From Pholiota molesta (taxonomy: Eukaryota > Basidiomycota > Agaricomycetes > Agaricales > Strophariaceae): 28,766 bases of DNA. The stretch spans positions 1-28,766 of the forward strand of contig JACGCK010000401.1 in the NCBI GenBank assembly GCA_014925825.1, given 5' to 3'. The translations under genes and the position numbers were made by a program. Below the pieces are notes generated by a model. The model was not told the DNA's origin. It did no database searches and saw only the letters and a program-made list of their open reading frames with translations. Of the stretch, positions 1-9,970 are shown one piece after another (positions within the stretch are counted from its first letter, which is position 1; each line of letters begins with the position of its first letter).

Positions 1-748
1 AAATGCAAGGTCCCATAACATTTGGTTTTGATAGGACGGATCGTTCCTTAATCCCACCTTCATAGATGCGATCTCAACACTTCGATAATATTTCAAAAAA
101 ATAAGGCGGGCTCACGAAGTTCAAGATGCCCTTGCTTTGAGAAGGGTAATCAGTCCGGCGAAGTGTTGTCTGCTCTTTCTGACTGGTATTTGATGCCATC
201 TTGGCATATTATAAAAAAGCACTCGTGTAGACCAAGGCGTGTCGATCGGACTGCATTCTGTCGCTGACCATGCCATAAGATCGTTCGACATATGTCAATG
301 TATTCATTATCACAGACCACATATAACATTAATTGCACCTACTTCCTGTATTGTTGCCATATTTCGACGCACAGGGGCTCGCGTATTCGACGCGTGCCGC
401 GCTGTGTGAACTCGCCAGGAGGCGTGTTTTTGAGAGAAGTACGAAAGACATGCTGTTTTCAATATCGCGAGGATGACGTGAATGCTTTGTTTCGCGGAGA
501 ATTCGCTGAGAGGGATTTGGTAGGTGAGAAGAAAAGAGGAATTAAACAATGTCATGTTTAATATACCGAGTCCGTGCACATCTGTCACGAGATGGAGTGA
601 TGCCGGATTCGGATCATGATCGAGTAGTTTGAATAAGGTAGGCCGACGAGCGGCATGGCCCGCTACCAGTAAAAATTTTAACAGAAAAACTTTCCCTGGT
701 AGCCCGAGTGGCCAAATTGTATGGCACAAAGTCCAAAGACATAGTTTA
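1..748. other. gene-free left flank
   Basis: No ORF here resembles a known family, and none could be joined into a longer frame through plausible GT-AG introns. The open frames, including a 139-codon one on the minus strand at 310-729, have irregular composition and no recognisable motif. The stretch ends at the TTA that forms the left target duplication of the miniature transposon. Confidence 0.5.
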
Positions 749-901
749 CACTGCTGGAGGCAATGGCTGTTTCTTTTGGAAACAGCTATTGTGAACAGGT
801 TTCAAGGCTGTTCCGAAGTTTTTCTGGGAACAGCTATGCAACAGGTTAAAATACACTTTTCCGGCTGTTTTCACATGGAACAATGATCACCTCCAGCAGT
901 G
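749..901. mobile_element. CACTG-ended MITE (153 bp, TTA target duplication)
   Basis: The ends are exact 12-bp inverted repeats: CACTGCTGGAGG at 749-760 and its complement at 890-901. Both sides are bordered by TTA (746-748 and 902-904), a 3-bp target-site duplication. A CACTA/CACTG-type end plus a 3-bp duplication is the signature of the CACTA (EnSpm/CMC) superfamily; PIF/Harbinger elements also duplicate 3 bp (often TWA) but normally have different ends. The interior has repeated CTGTT/AACAG motifs, including two related copies of an AACAGCTAT...AACAGGTT unit, as in subterminal transposase-binding repeats. There is no coding capacity, so it would be non-autonomous. Confidence 0.66.
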
Positions 902-904
902 TTA

Positions 905-1769
905 CGAAGATTCATTACTATGCTCCGTACGCAGGCCTCATGAACATGAAAACCGAAATAAAACATCGAACTAGGCCTCATATAAGATGAGAAAGTTCAA
1001 CCTGATCTCGAGAGCGACTGAAAGCAGCTGAAAGCTGGACAGTACCGCAACATCTGTACCATGTTTCGTAGAACAAAGAGAGAGTTGGAATGGAGACGGG
1101 AACGCGGCCCGAAAAGGGGTACGTGGGAGAAATGTGACGGTAACACTCAACATTTCACGACTTCCCGCAAAAAAGTGACAGAAAGTTCCGCCCCTAAAAC
1201 CCTTACCTAAAGGTAGCGGGAATAGGCGCCCATCATGTTCACATCATATTTCTCCGTGATGTCACCAGCTTTATGATCATTCGGGTTGGTACGCGATACA
1301 TTTGCGTTATCACACATTCTATACTCTGAATGTATGTTAGAAGTAGTCCTATCTGAATCGACCACTAGTTCCAACTCACTCTGAGGTTCGCCTCCCATGC
1401 ATATATGGATCAAACGGCAAGATAGGACCCGTCAAACACAAATCAGTCAATGTTATTTCCCTACTGAATGACCATATCGTAGAGGTAATTCTGAGCTAAG
1501 CATTTGAGAGAATAGTGGCTGCATTGGGAGTAATTAATGGCTGCTTCTGCTCCAACGCAGGGTACTGTAACCATTACATGCGAGATGGAACAAAAGAGGA
1601 GGCAAATTGTCCCAGAAGGCGTATCATAGATGGAACTCATATATATACAATGTATATAACTAAATTTTTTGTAATGGAAGGAGGAAAAACTAAAATTACA
1701 CTCACAGACAATTACGTAGATGTACAAATTCCGCCCTGATAAAATACAAAGTCCACAAACATCAAACAC
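905..1769. other. intergenic, no gene seen
   Basis: About 860 bp between the miniature transposon and the 3' end of the UBC6-like gene. Short ORFs occur on both strands but none has a family signature or clean splice structure. The AT-rich part next to 1769 probably includes the UBC6 3' UTR and polyadenylation region. Confidence 0.45.
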
Positions 1770-3169
1770 CTACACCATCCTCCGGCATACAATCGCGAAG
1801 AGTAGTACTATCAGGATGCAAATTGCACCATCAAGTAGCACAGGCGGTTTCTGACTTCTTTGAGACGATATCCGGACTTCTTGTGTTATGGGCGTTGGCG
1901 AGGGTGTGGTCGGTGTAGGACGGCTCAAAGGAGAATTAGGTGAGAATAAATGTGTCGAAGACTCGGTGTCGAGAGTGTGTGCTGATGAAGTAGCTGAAAG
2001 AGTCATAGGTGCTTGTTCCTGTGTAACAAGCTTCTCCCTAACGTCCAATGGCTCAAGTGGAATTCCGGTTGCAGACTTTATGTCGGCGTCGGAAGCCTGA
2101 GCTACTGGAGACAACGAACCGTTGTTAGGGAGGGTATTGATTGCATTTCCAGAGCCAGTAGTCTCTGTAAGAGAAGTGGAAGTGGGCACAGCGTAAACAT
2201 TTTCCGGTGTATCGGATTGTGCCGGTGTAATTTGTTTCTCTTCCGTTGCCGATGGTGTAACAGGATGCTCCTGAGTAGGTGGATCGGGTAATAGTTCCAA
2301 GTTGCTTTGTTTGCAATGGGGACATACCCATTCTCTCGATCTGGTGTGTCATATATGATGTTAGAATCTCAATCAAATGTCAAGAGAAAAGTACTCACAA
2401 AGCGGCCAATCGCTTCCGTTCACTGGCGGGATATTCAATGGATCCAACACCCACAGCAGCCTGGCCTTTAAGAGGGAAGAATCCTTGAAGTCCGATGATA
2501 GCTATTGGCGTCATAATCAGACACCACCTTTCGTCTGCAAGGATATGATTACCCACCTGTTCTTACTCCCCAAGCAGGCTGCCATAGTTCTTCATGATCT
2601 ATATTTATGCATTAGTCGATTACATACATGTAATGGAGTTGTATACTTACAGCTTGTGAAACTGATGCAAATCTGGGAGATTGTAAGTGTCTAAGTTCAC
2701 TAAGGTTTGATATGGTCATGTACCTTGGTGTTAAGCTCAAACCTTCCGTTGGGGGTAAGGATCATGATAGATGGAGGGCGAAATGGGTATTCTGCAGGCA
2801 ACAATATACGGAAGTGGTAAAGTCCTCCTTCGAATTCGGTTCCACCTGAGCCACGGAGAGTGCAATGCCATTCCTACAAATTCGCGTTGGTCAGCGCCAC
2901 AGAATTAGTCAACCAAGATATACTCACGAAGATATCGTCCTAATAGCACCCACAAAGATAAGACCTCAGCAGCTCATTTCGAAGACATGTGTACTAGAGG
3001 CGGACATACCTCGAGAGGTGCAGCAGAATAATCAGTGCAGGGATCATTTGCCAACTCTCTTGCTTCTTGCATAATTCTCTTGACAGCTATATGTAGACTT
3101 AGAATCATGATTTACGAAGAAGGATATTGCTTAACCACACTCACCAGAGTTGTTCTTGTTAAGCGCCAT
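1770..3169 (-). CDS. UBC6: Tail-anchored ubiquitin-conjugating enzyme E2, UBC6/UBE2J type
   Basis: A predicted ER-membrane E2 that accepts ubiquitin from E1 on its active cysteine and works in ER-associated degradation. Eight exons give about 333 aa from the ATG at 3169-3167. Visible: N-terminal VKRIMQEARELANDP helix; EWHCTLRG...FEGGLYHFRILLP core; PPSIMILTPNGRFE; active-site segment ICISFTSYHEELWQP with the catalytic Cys at about residue 90; then WGVRTAIIGLQGFFP and the VGSIEYP...RKRLA end of the UBC fold, all diagnostic of the Ubc6/UBE2J class. A CPHC pair follows, then a roughly 150-residue Pro/Ser/Thr-rich linker and a C-terminal hydrophobic anchor (ICILIVLLFAIVC) ending five residues later. 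One exon is only 12 nt (2928-2939) and the active Cys lies in a 22-nt exon (2651-2672). It is divergent from the mS37 gene. The paralogue group (Ubc6 versus UBE2J1) is not settled. Confidence 0.9.
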
Positions 3170-3463
3170 GATTGCAAGGACTAGATGCAACGCTTAGATT
3201 GCTGTCGAGAGTTGAAACGCAACGGAGAAGGAGATGCAGAGAAGAAATATCGAACAATCCAGGTCTGATTATGGAGAGTGGTGGAAGTATTAGGACACGG
3301 GTATGTAGACGACGTGGAGGAACGTGAGCAGCGCCGAACCCGATCTGCATCCTCGACAACACCCCGATTGGGCAATATGATTGGTCACATCACGTGGATG
3401 CTCACTTCCCCTGGAAATTCAAATTTACGCGTTCAGTTCCGCTCCCCGCTGTTCGTAGCGACC
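3170..3463. promoter_or_regulatory. Bidirectional promoter, UBC6-like / mS37
   Basis: The two start codons face away from each other 294 bp apart, so both promoters must lie here or overlap. It contains ATTGG (CCAAT complement) at 3367-3371 and 3380-3384 and a CACGTG E-box-like palindrome at 3391-3396, about 70 bp before the mS37 ATG. Factor binding is inferred only. Confidence 0.5.
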
Positions 3464-3929
3464 ATGACAATCCACATAAAGAACCTCAAGGCTCGGCCTC
3501 GCAAAGGTGTGCAACCTACACGTTTTCTTTGCCACTTCCACATCTCAAATTCAATGAAACAGCCGCGCAAACCGTGATGTGTGCCCCACAGCTCACTGCC
3601 ATGCTATCTTGCTGGGCAGCTACGAGTGATGTTATGTCGGTTGACGCATGCAAGACGACTGCGAACGACTTATTTCAATGCATGCGTACAACGGTGCGTG
3701 AACTTATTCGCTTATGGCTGCAGCTAATCTAATGTTCATTCTCTCTGCCCCTTCCTTGTCACTCGCGCCGCTTGACACAATCCTTCTTTGCTGTATCAAC
3801 CTGGAATTGCATAAATCCCGCCACAAAATCTCTTTTGCTTCCCGGCTAAATCTCCAGCCAATGCCGAAGAAAATGCATAAACCTACCATTAATTACCATC
3901 TTGCTAGGTTGGGAAAATCAATTCAATAA
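3464..3929 (+). CDS. MRP10: Mitochondrial small-subunit ribosomal protein Mrp10/mS37 (twin CX9C)
   Basis: A small structural protein of the mitochondrial ribosome small subunit. Three exons, 3464-3506, 3563-3693 and 3858-3929, join in frame to 81 aa with canonical GT-AG introns of 56 and 164 nt. Residues: basic start MTIHIKNLKARPRK; two CX9C motifs (CAPQLTAMLSC and CKTTANDLFQC) that define the coiled-coil-helix-coiled-coil-helix fold oxidised by Mia40 in the intermembrane space; CMRT; and the conserved tail HKPTINYHLARLGK. The length matches fungal Mrp10. The start ATG (context ACCATGA) directly precedes the conserved basic segment. Because the gene is split it is easily missed by single-ORF searches. 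Confidence 0.93.
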
Positions 3930-4683
3930 TCAATAGAAGTCCTCATCTCTCCTGTTTCGATTGTCGTGACTATGCCTCCTTGGAACCTTCTAATGCTGGC
4001 TTCGTTTTTCATGAAATGCAAGCGTTGTGGGCATCAATATGATTGTCTTCTGTCTTCTCCTCCCCAGCTCCATCATTACTTCGGTCATTTCCTTATGCTT
4101 CCGCTGTTGATCTCTGTTCAATTTTCGCTTCTTTCTAAGCGGCCACTCAGCAATGACGGCACCCAAGGATTGTCAGAGAATATACTCGGGGAGAAAATGT
4201 ACGGGCTTGGTTTATTATTCTAACAATTACGTTCATTTTATCTAGAACGAATTCTCGCCACAGGTTTCGGTATGATGCGCATGTCAAGCACTCACTTTCA
4301 TTGCTATTTTCTCCAGCTGATAAACGTCATTAGTGTCTTTCTCCGACTTCCTCTACTTGTAGCCTCGTGCCTTCTTACGGCTGTAAACGTGCTTTACACG
4401 CTTTCGACCTGAAGACAGTGAGCACGAATTGTTCTTTCTCCCTCTAGATGCCATAGGTCTGATCTGCGAGATGTGAAGTCAATAGACAGCTGTCATACTG
4501 CCGCCTTGAAGGTGGCTTGAAGCTGGACGGAAGGTCGCGTTTAACATATTCCTGACCGTGGGTGATGTATTTACGACATACCTCGTGTATGCAATGCATT
4601 TTTCTGTGCGTGGATACCTACTTGCTGTACGTTTATAACTGGGCATCCGACGACTACGACGCTCTACGCGAATAATTGCTCTG
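3930..4683. other. Intergenic / upstream of first NYN gene
   Basis: About 750 bp with no supportable gene. An 85-codon frame at 3966-4223 has no family signature. The segment probably holds the mS37 3' UTR and the promoter of the first NYN gene. The stretch just before the ATG at 4684 does not resemble the promoters of the other two NYN genes, in keeping with that gene being the most diverged copy. Confidence 0.4.
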
Positions 4684-6641
4684 ATGAATCAGGACAACAT
4701 TATCATATTTTGGGACTATGGTCAGTTCACTTGTTGTCCGATAATCCAACCTACTCTAACTCTTTATGTATGATTGGCAGCTTCAACGCATGCTCTTAGC
4801 GCGAGCACCACAATTTCAAACTACGATCTTGTTGCGAACATTCGCTCCGCATGCCTTGAATTGGGCTCGATAAAGTCCTTCCGAGCATATGGAAACTTTT
4901 CTGGGCAAATATCAGCTCGTATTTCGACTGCGCATTCAGAGTTGGCCGCGTCAGGTGTTACTGTGATTGATTTCCCGGATGATATGCGGAAAGAAGCCGG
5001 GGTAAAGACGATGCTGGGTAAGTTCTTTTGGTTTTAACGAAACCATTTTATGCATTAACGCCCTCCTTAGTTGACCTGATTACCCATGCATGGGATTATT
5101 CAACCAGCCACACATATGTCATCATAACCGGTGATCGCGATGTTGCTTATGCAGTAGCAATGCTGCGTATGCGCAAAATCAAAGTCGTTGTTATATCGTC
5201 GGTAACGGCGCACCCTGATTTGACTGCACAAGCATCTATCAAGCTTGATTGGACCAAAACAGTCTTGGGACACCAAAATTCAAACTCTTCTACCCACTTT
5301 ATGAATCCACCCGCTTCCAAACCTCCTCCATCAGAGAAACCCGCCGCACCCTCTTTCCCATCGCGTACCGAAAGTCCCTTTGGCTCCCAGGTCAACAAGG
5401 CATATTCTAGCGCCCAGCCTCGGAGGCCATTCGAAGCCACGTTTGAATCGGATTCGGTAGAACTTCATGATATACCACCTCGAGGTCGTCGCCACTCCGT
5501 CTTTTCAGCCTATGACCCTCGAAAATTCGAGGGTTTCGGAGATATCGGGGACCCACCATTGACGCCGAAGACACAACACGGATTATTCGGCTTCGGAGAT
5601 GGTCCTCTATTCCCTCGCCACGAGGAAGAGAGGCCTCGAGCAGAGTCGGTTCCTCCTCAAGTATTCCATGCATTCAACTTGTCAAAGTCGGTATATCCTT
5701 CATTTCCTGCAACATCCCTGAGCACAACTTCATCCGGGAAAGGGAAAGCAAGGGAATATTCTGCTGATGAGCCGGAGAATCTTCCCCCGCCTCCGAAAAT
5801 CGATGCACCATACTCAGGTTCAGTTTTTGAGCCCTTTGGGGACACCGCGACATCTTTTGGTGCGATGTCTGCATTTCCTCCATCCGAACATAGAGCGGCA
5901 ACGATAAGCAGGTCTTCGAGTTCTTCATCCTCTCAGCCCACGATCTTATCGACTGTGAAACGCCCAGATACCACCGCTCCGACTTCGACAAAGTCAGAAG
6001 CTGTTGATGACAACTTCAAACCTCCAGTCGACGAACAGCGCGATACGAAGGTGTCCCAGACGACCTTTACTCAAACCGAGGAACCCGTCTCTTTGCCTGC
6101 TGCTACAGAATTGGTTCCAAACGAGTCGATTCTCCCACCCACCAACGTTCCTCCACTCTTCCCAGCATCTACATCTCGTAGGAATTCTACCTCCACGATC
6201 GCGGCTTGGTCTCAAATATCACAAGCGACTGAGTATGTGCCGGTCCGAACCCCAGGGCCTGTACTCAAAAGATCTGCAGCAATCCAAACTGTACTACCTA
6301 TTGCTGGTCCTAGCCCACCCGTAATTCCAAAACCTGCTTTACATAGTCCTGTGCCTACGGCTCAGCCTGCGCCTTCGCCTAAACCTAAGCCTAAGGTTCC
6401 GACTGCAAACCCTTCGTCATTCCAACCTCTGATAACTGTAATGCGCACCGAACGAGGCCCAGTTGCCAAATCATTCCTGGGTGAACAGCTTGTAAAACAG
6501 AATGCACGAGTGTATGAACTCGCGGGTATCACAAAGACCAAGAAATTCAAAGCATATATAACAGCAGCAATACAAGCAGGAATAGTATCCGAAACTGCAT
6601 CTAGTGATCTCATCACTTTATCGGCGGAATATAGGACGTAA
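4684..6641 (+). CDS. NYN (PIN-like) domain protein, copy A, diverged
   Basis: Predicted NYN-domain protein of limkain-b1/MARF1 type; such domains are metal-dependent RNases of the PIN superfamily. Exons 4684-4720, 4781-5017 and 5071-6641 join to 614 aa, with introns at the same codon positions as in the two downstream paralogues. The NYN domain covers about residues 5-150: IIIFWDY (Asp11), VDLITHA (Asp93) and IITGDRDVAYA (Asp113, Asp115). The Glu-Asn-Cys that follows FWDY in copies B and C is missing here, replaced by Ala-Ser-Thr. A roughly 380-residue Pro/Ser-rich, probably disordered linker follows. The C-terminus (about 544-613) is one copy of the module present twice in B and C, poorly conserved. 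Activity is uncertain because part of the first active-site motif is lost. Confidence 0.85.
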
Positions 6642-7073
6642 TCATTGCAACGCGGGTTTCCAGTGGTCGAGGCGGATTGCGAGATTGCGAGATTTGCCTA
6701 TATCACACATTCCTGCACATGATTGGCGTTGTGTACTATTATTTTATGTGTCAATTTATTATGACTGACACGCTTAGGTTCTTCGTATTCTACTCGCTAT
6801 CCATTTGAGCGGAGAAGTTCAATGACAATAGGCACCCACTCGAAACGACTTCTCAACTTCACGTGGTCAACCTTCTAGAATGCCGCAGCGCTGTCATTCC
6901 AGCTTCAAGCTTTGTGATTTCGTCCTATACAGATGTCTATTTAGAGCGAACAGGTTTGGAACCATGTGGGCCTTCAAATTCTCTTCCTCTCCTTCACTTG
7001 TTGATGTCGTAGCCTCGTACTTCTGGGCTAATTGCTTTTTCCCTACTCGTTATTCCTTGTTCTTAAGTAGAAC
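6642..7073. other. Intergenic; promoter of NYN copy B
   Basis: The distal half is the 3' region of copy A. From about 6880 the sequence is recognisably related to the stretch before copy C (GCAGCGCTGTCATTC, then CTTTGTGA, then ATTTAGAGCGA, then TTCACTTGTT and ACTCGTTATTC), so the promoter was duplicated with the gene. A CT-rich stretch precedes the ATG at 7074. Confidence 0.55.
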
Positions 7074-9370
7074 ATGCAGGACGTTGCCATCTTTTGGGAC
7101 TATGGTACGACTTTCGTTTTGACTGTTGTGCTTCCTCAGAAATTCATTCTACAGCTTGTACTTTAGAGAATTGTTCGCCCCCTAGCAATGCGTCGGGCTA
7201 TATCGTTGCGAACAATATACGCTTGATCGCTCAAGCTTATGGAAGCATCAAGTCTTTCAAAGCCTATCTCGAAATTACGGACCAAGTCTCTTCTGCTAGA
7301 GCCCTTGCTCTACGATCAGAATTTCAGTCATCAGGTGTTTCTCTCATAGATTGTCCACATAATGGTCGCAAAGAAGTTGCAGATAAAATGATCATCGGTA
7401 AGTAATTCATTGTTATAACCCGAAAATATACTAGACAAACATCAGTGGATATGTTGGCATATGCAATCGACAGCCCTGCGCCATCGGTGCTCGTCCTAAT
7501 ATCTGGGGACCGCGATTTTGCCTATGCTCTGTCAATCCTACGACTCAGACAATACCAAGTTATCCTGGTCACACTTTCCAACGCTCATCCGAGCTTGACG
7601 TCGCAGGCGTTCGCATGCGTCGACTGGCATAGCGAAATCATAAATCCTGTCGTTCAGTCACCATCAAGGACGACAAACAATGTAGCCGGGTCCGCTGCCA
7701 GAACAGCCTTGTACCGTGACAGCATGCCAGGGCAGTCTTCGCCTTCCCAATCCTCACAGTCCATGCAAGGAGCCGAGAATGCCCACCATGCTGACCACGG
7801 AGATCTCCTACACTATTTGCGCGCTTCAACTTCAGCTCGGCCTAGGCGTCCGTCTGAAGCGTCTTTCGATATTGGTCAGCGAGGTAGATATGAGCGTCCT
7901 CGACAGGATGCATCACCTACGATTGAAGTAGAGCTGAGATATACTCGACCTGGCCTCGTCGATAAATTTACCACCGCCTTAGTGAATAGCTCCGTCTCGA
8001 ACGGTTCTACTGCTATTCACACAACCTCGAACCCTGTAAAAAATCGAAATTCGACTCTTGTATTTGGAACAGCAGATGCTGTAGCAGACCCTATTGATGC
8101 TCGAACGGCTTTCTTCTCGCTAAATTCAAGTGGACAACCATTTTTTGCATCTTCACCGAAATTGGACCCTTCCATTCCAACCCTACTGCCATCAATAATG
8201 CAGGACACGCCGCTGGGTTCGCCTGCGCCCCAGTACACAGTTCTGGAAACTGATATTCCTGATGATGATTCAACGTGCAATGTTCCCTTTACACACCCAA
8301 TTCGACCCGTCTCTGCTCCTCATTCTTTACCTTCACAATCTCCGTTGGTTCCTCTTATCTCAATTGCCGTATCTGCGGCATCTGAAACCGCCCCAGGGCT
8401 GCCCGAATCACGGAACGGCGCAAAAGCATTATCGATTCCATTGGACAACCTTACATATCATTCCAGTGTCTTGACTTCGCAAGAAATGCCCGGGCAACCC
8501 GTTTTCCTAGTCATTGACTCTTCAGACCTCTCCGATAGATCTATTGCCATTCAAGAAGAGACATTTAACAATGAACATGATCCGACTCCTCCGGATATCG
8601 ATTCTTCGACCCAGTCTAGCCCTTTCATTGCTACAGATTCAAAAGGTGTTGATCAGCCTCCATTTACGAGCTTGGTAACCCAAGCTAGTCCCCCCCTTGC
8701 AGACTCGCAAACGATGGACGAGCCTCCTCTTATCGCGGCTTCTGCAAATCTAGCCGAAACGCCTACCCCAAATCCACAGTCCTCAGTCGATAAATCATCT
8801 CCCAGTCTTCCTTTAGCCGACGATTGTCTATCTAAACCCGAGGCTACGGTTCCTCCTATATTCAAGATATTGGTGGAAACTCTCAGTATCCAGAAAGCAA
8901 AGGGTTACTCTCGCCCGTTACGGTCTTTCATTGCCGAAATCATGTATAAGAATGGGTTCACATATGAAAATACAGGTGTCACCAGCTTTGGCCAATACAC
9001 TGCATTATGTGAAAAGCAGGGTATTATCGAATCACGGGGCAGTGCCGGCAAAGAATGGATTTCTCTGAAGACCAACTGCGAAAACGCTTTTAAACCCGCG
9101 ACGTCTGTGGTACCGCCTATATACAAATTATTAGTTCAAACACTCAAGCTGCAGCAATCCAAGGGATTTCCTCGTGCCTCGCAAGCTGTTGTTGCCTATA
9201 CACTGTACAAGGCTGGATTTGTATACAAGGATGTGGGCGTCAACAAGTTTGGCCAGTATGCCGCACTGGCTGGGAAGCAAGGGGTTGTCGAGCTGGGAGG
9301 CAACGAAGGTGACGGGTGGATTTCTTTGACACCCGAGTATCGAAACGTCCCTATGAGCCAGATAATTTGA
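6880..9370 (+). repeat. Direct tandem duplication, unit 1 (promoter + NYN copy B)
   Basis: This unit and the one at 9752-12251 share the same order: upstream promoter blocks, three-exon structure, even intron sequences, NYN domain, linker blocks and two C-terminal modules. Similarity is highest in exon 2 and the start of exon 3 and falls off towards the 3' end. Confidence 0.85.
7074..9370 (+). CDS. NYN (PIN-like) domain protein with two C-terminal winged-helix-like modules, copy B
   Basis: Exons 7074-7104, 7167-7397 and 7446-9370 join to 728 aa. The 62-nt first intron is fixed by restoring the family motif IFWDYENC. The NYN domain spans about residues 1-150, with acidic residues in the expected places: Asp9-Tyr-Glu11-Asn12, Asp89 (VDMLAYAID), and Asp109/Asp111 in LISGDRDFAYA, predicting a metal-dependent endoribonuclease. 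A roughly 400-residue Ser/Pro/Thr-rich linker looks disordered. Two related modules follow, at about 555-632 and 642-722, each with VPPI(F/Y)K.LV.TL, a GF.Y...GV..F.QY..L core and a W-I-S-L end, resembling an OST-HTH/LOTUS-type winged helix as found beside NYN in MARF1. Substrate unknown; no signal peptide or membrane segment. Confidence 0.9.
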
Positions 9371-9970
9371 GGCTGATGTATGTAGGCCCAAAGGTTATAT
9401 CTACCTCTGTATATTTCATTTCTTGTTTTTTTTTGGTTTGTTGTACATATGATTGAGGTTGAATGTTGCATGTCATTATTGCCTATATGCTTTGTATATG
9501 CTGGTGGCAAAGTCCCCTCCTCATTTACTGCCAGCAATGGAGTTGGCAAGGAGTTGGCTTGAATCCTTTGTAAATCCTGCTCGCCGCGGCCTTCGCTGAT
9601 CGGACTCCGACCCGTCCACCGCGCGGCGGCTGCGAGGAGGTGGTATCGACTTGGTGAAGTTGGCCAAGTTGGCTTTCATCCCAGCCAGATCGCAGCCGTT
9701 GCTGCAAGCCGCAGACCCACTGCAAGGTCGACAGCTTCATATTCATAGACAGCCTACGCAGCGCTGTCATTCAAGCTTTGTGAATTACGGCCTTTGAATA
9801 TTTGAATGCCCATATTTAGAGCGACCAGGTGTTTGTGCTCAAAATTGTGGGCGTCAGCATCATGGGAACCATGCAAGGATGGTCCGTCTATCCTTTCCCT
9901 CTCATTCACTTGTTAATCTCCTACCTTTCAGCTCATTACTTCTCTCACTCGTTATTCTTGTTCTTAGGTT
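9371..9970. other. Intergenic between NYN copies B and C, with GC-rich island
   Basis: The first ~120 bp are AT-rich and fit a 3' UTR. From about 9500 to 9745 the sequence turns clearly GC-rich (for example CGCGCGGCGGCTGCGAGGAGG near 9620) and has no counterpart before copy B; it has short related blocks (GTTGGCAAGGAGTTGGCT and GTTGGCCAAGTTGGCT) but no clear terminal repeats. From about 9752 onwards it matches the copy B promoter. The island may be an inserted fragment. Confidence 0.5.

Noticed and set aside
694..706. tRNA A-box-like TAGCCCGAGTGG
   Set aside because: No matching B box or cloverleaf follows within tRNA distance, and the A box is imperfect.
310..729. 139-codon minus-strand ORF
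   Set aside because: No recognisable motif, no supporting splice partners, and it overlaps other open frames of similar quality.
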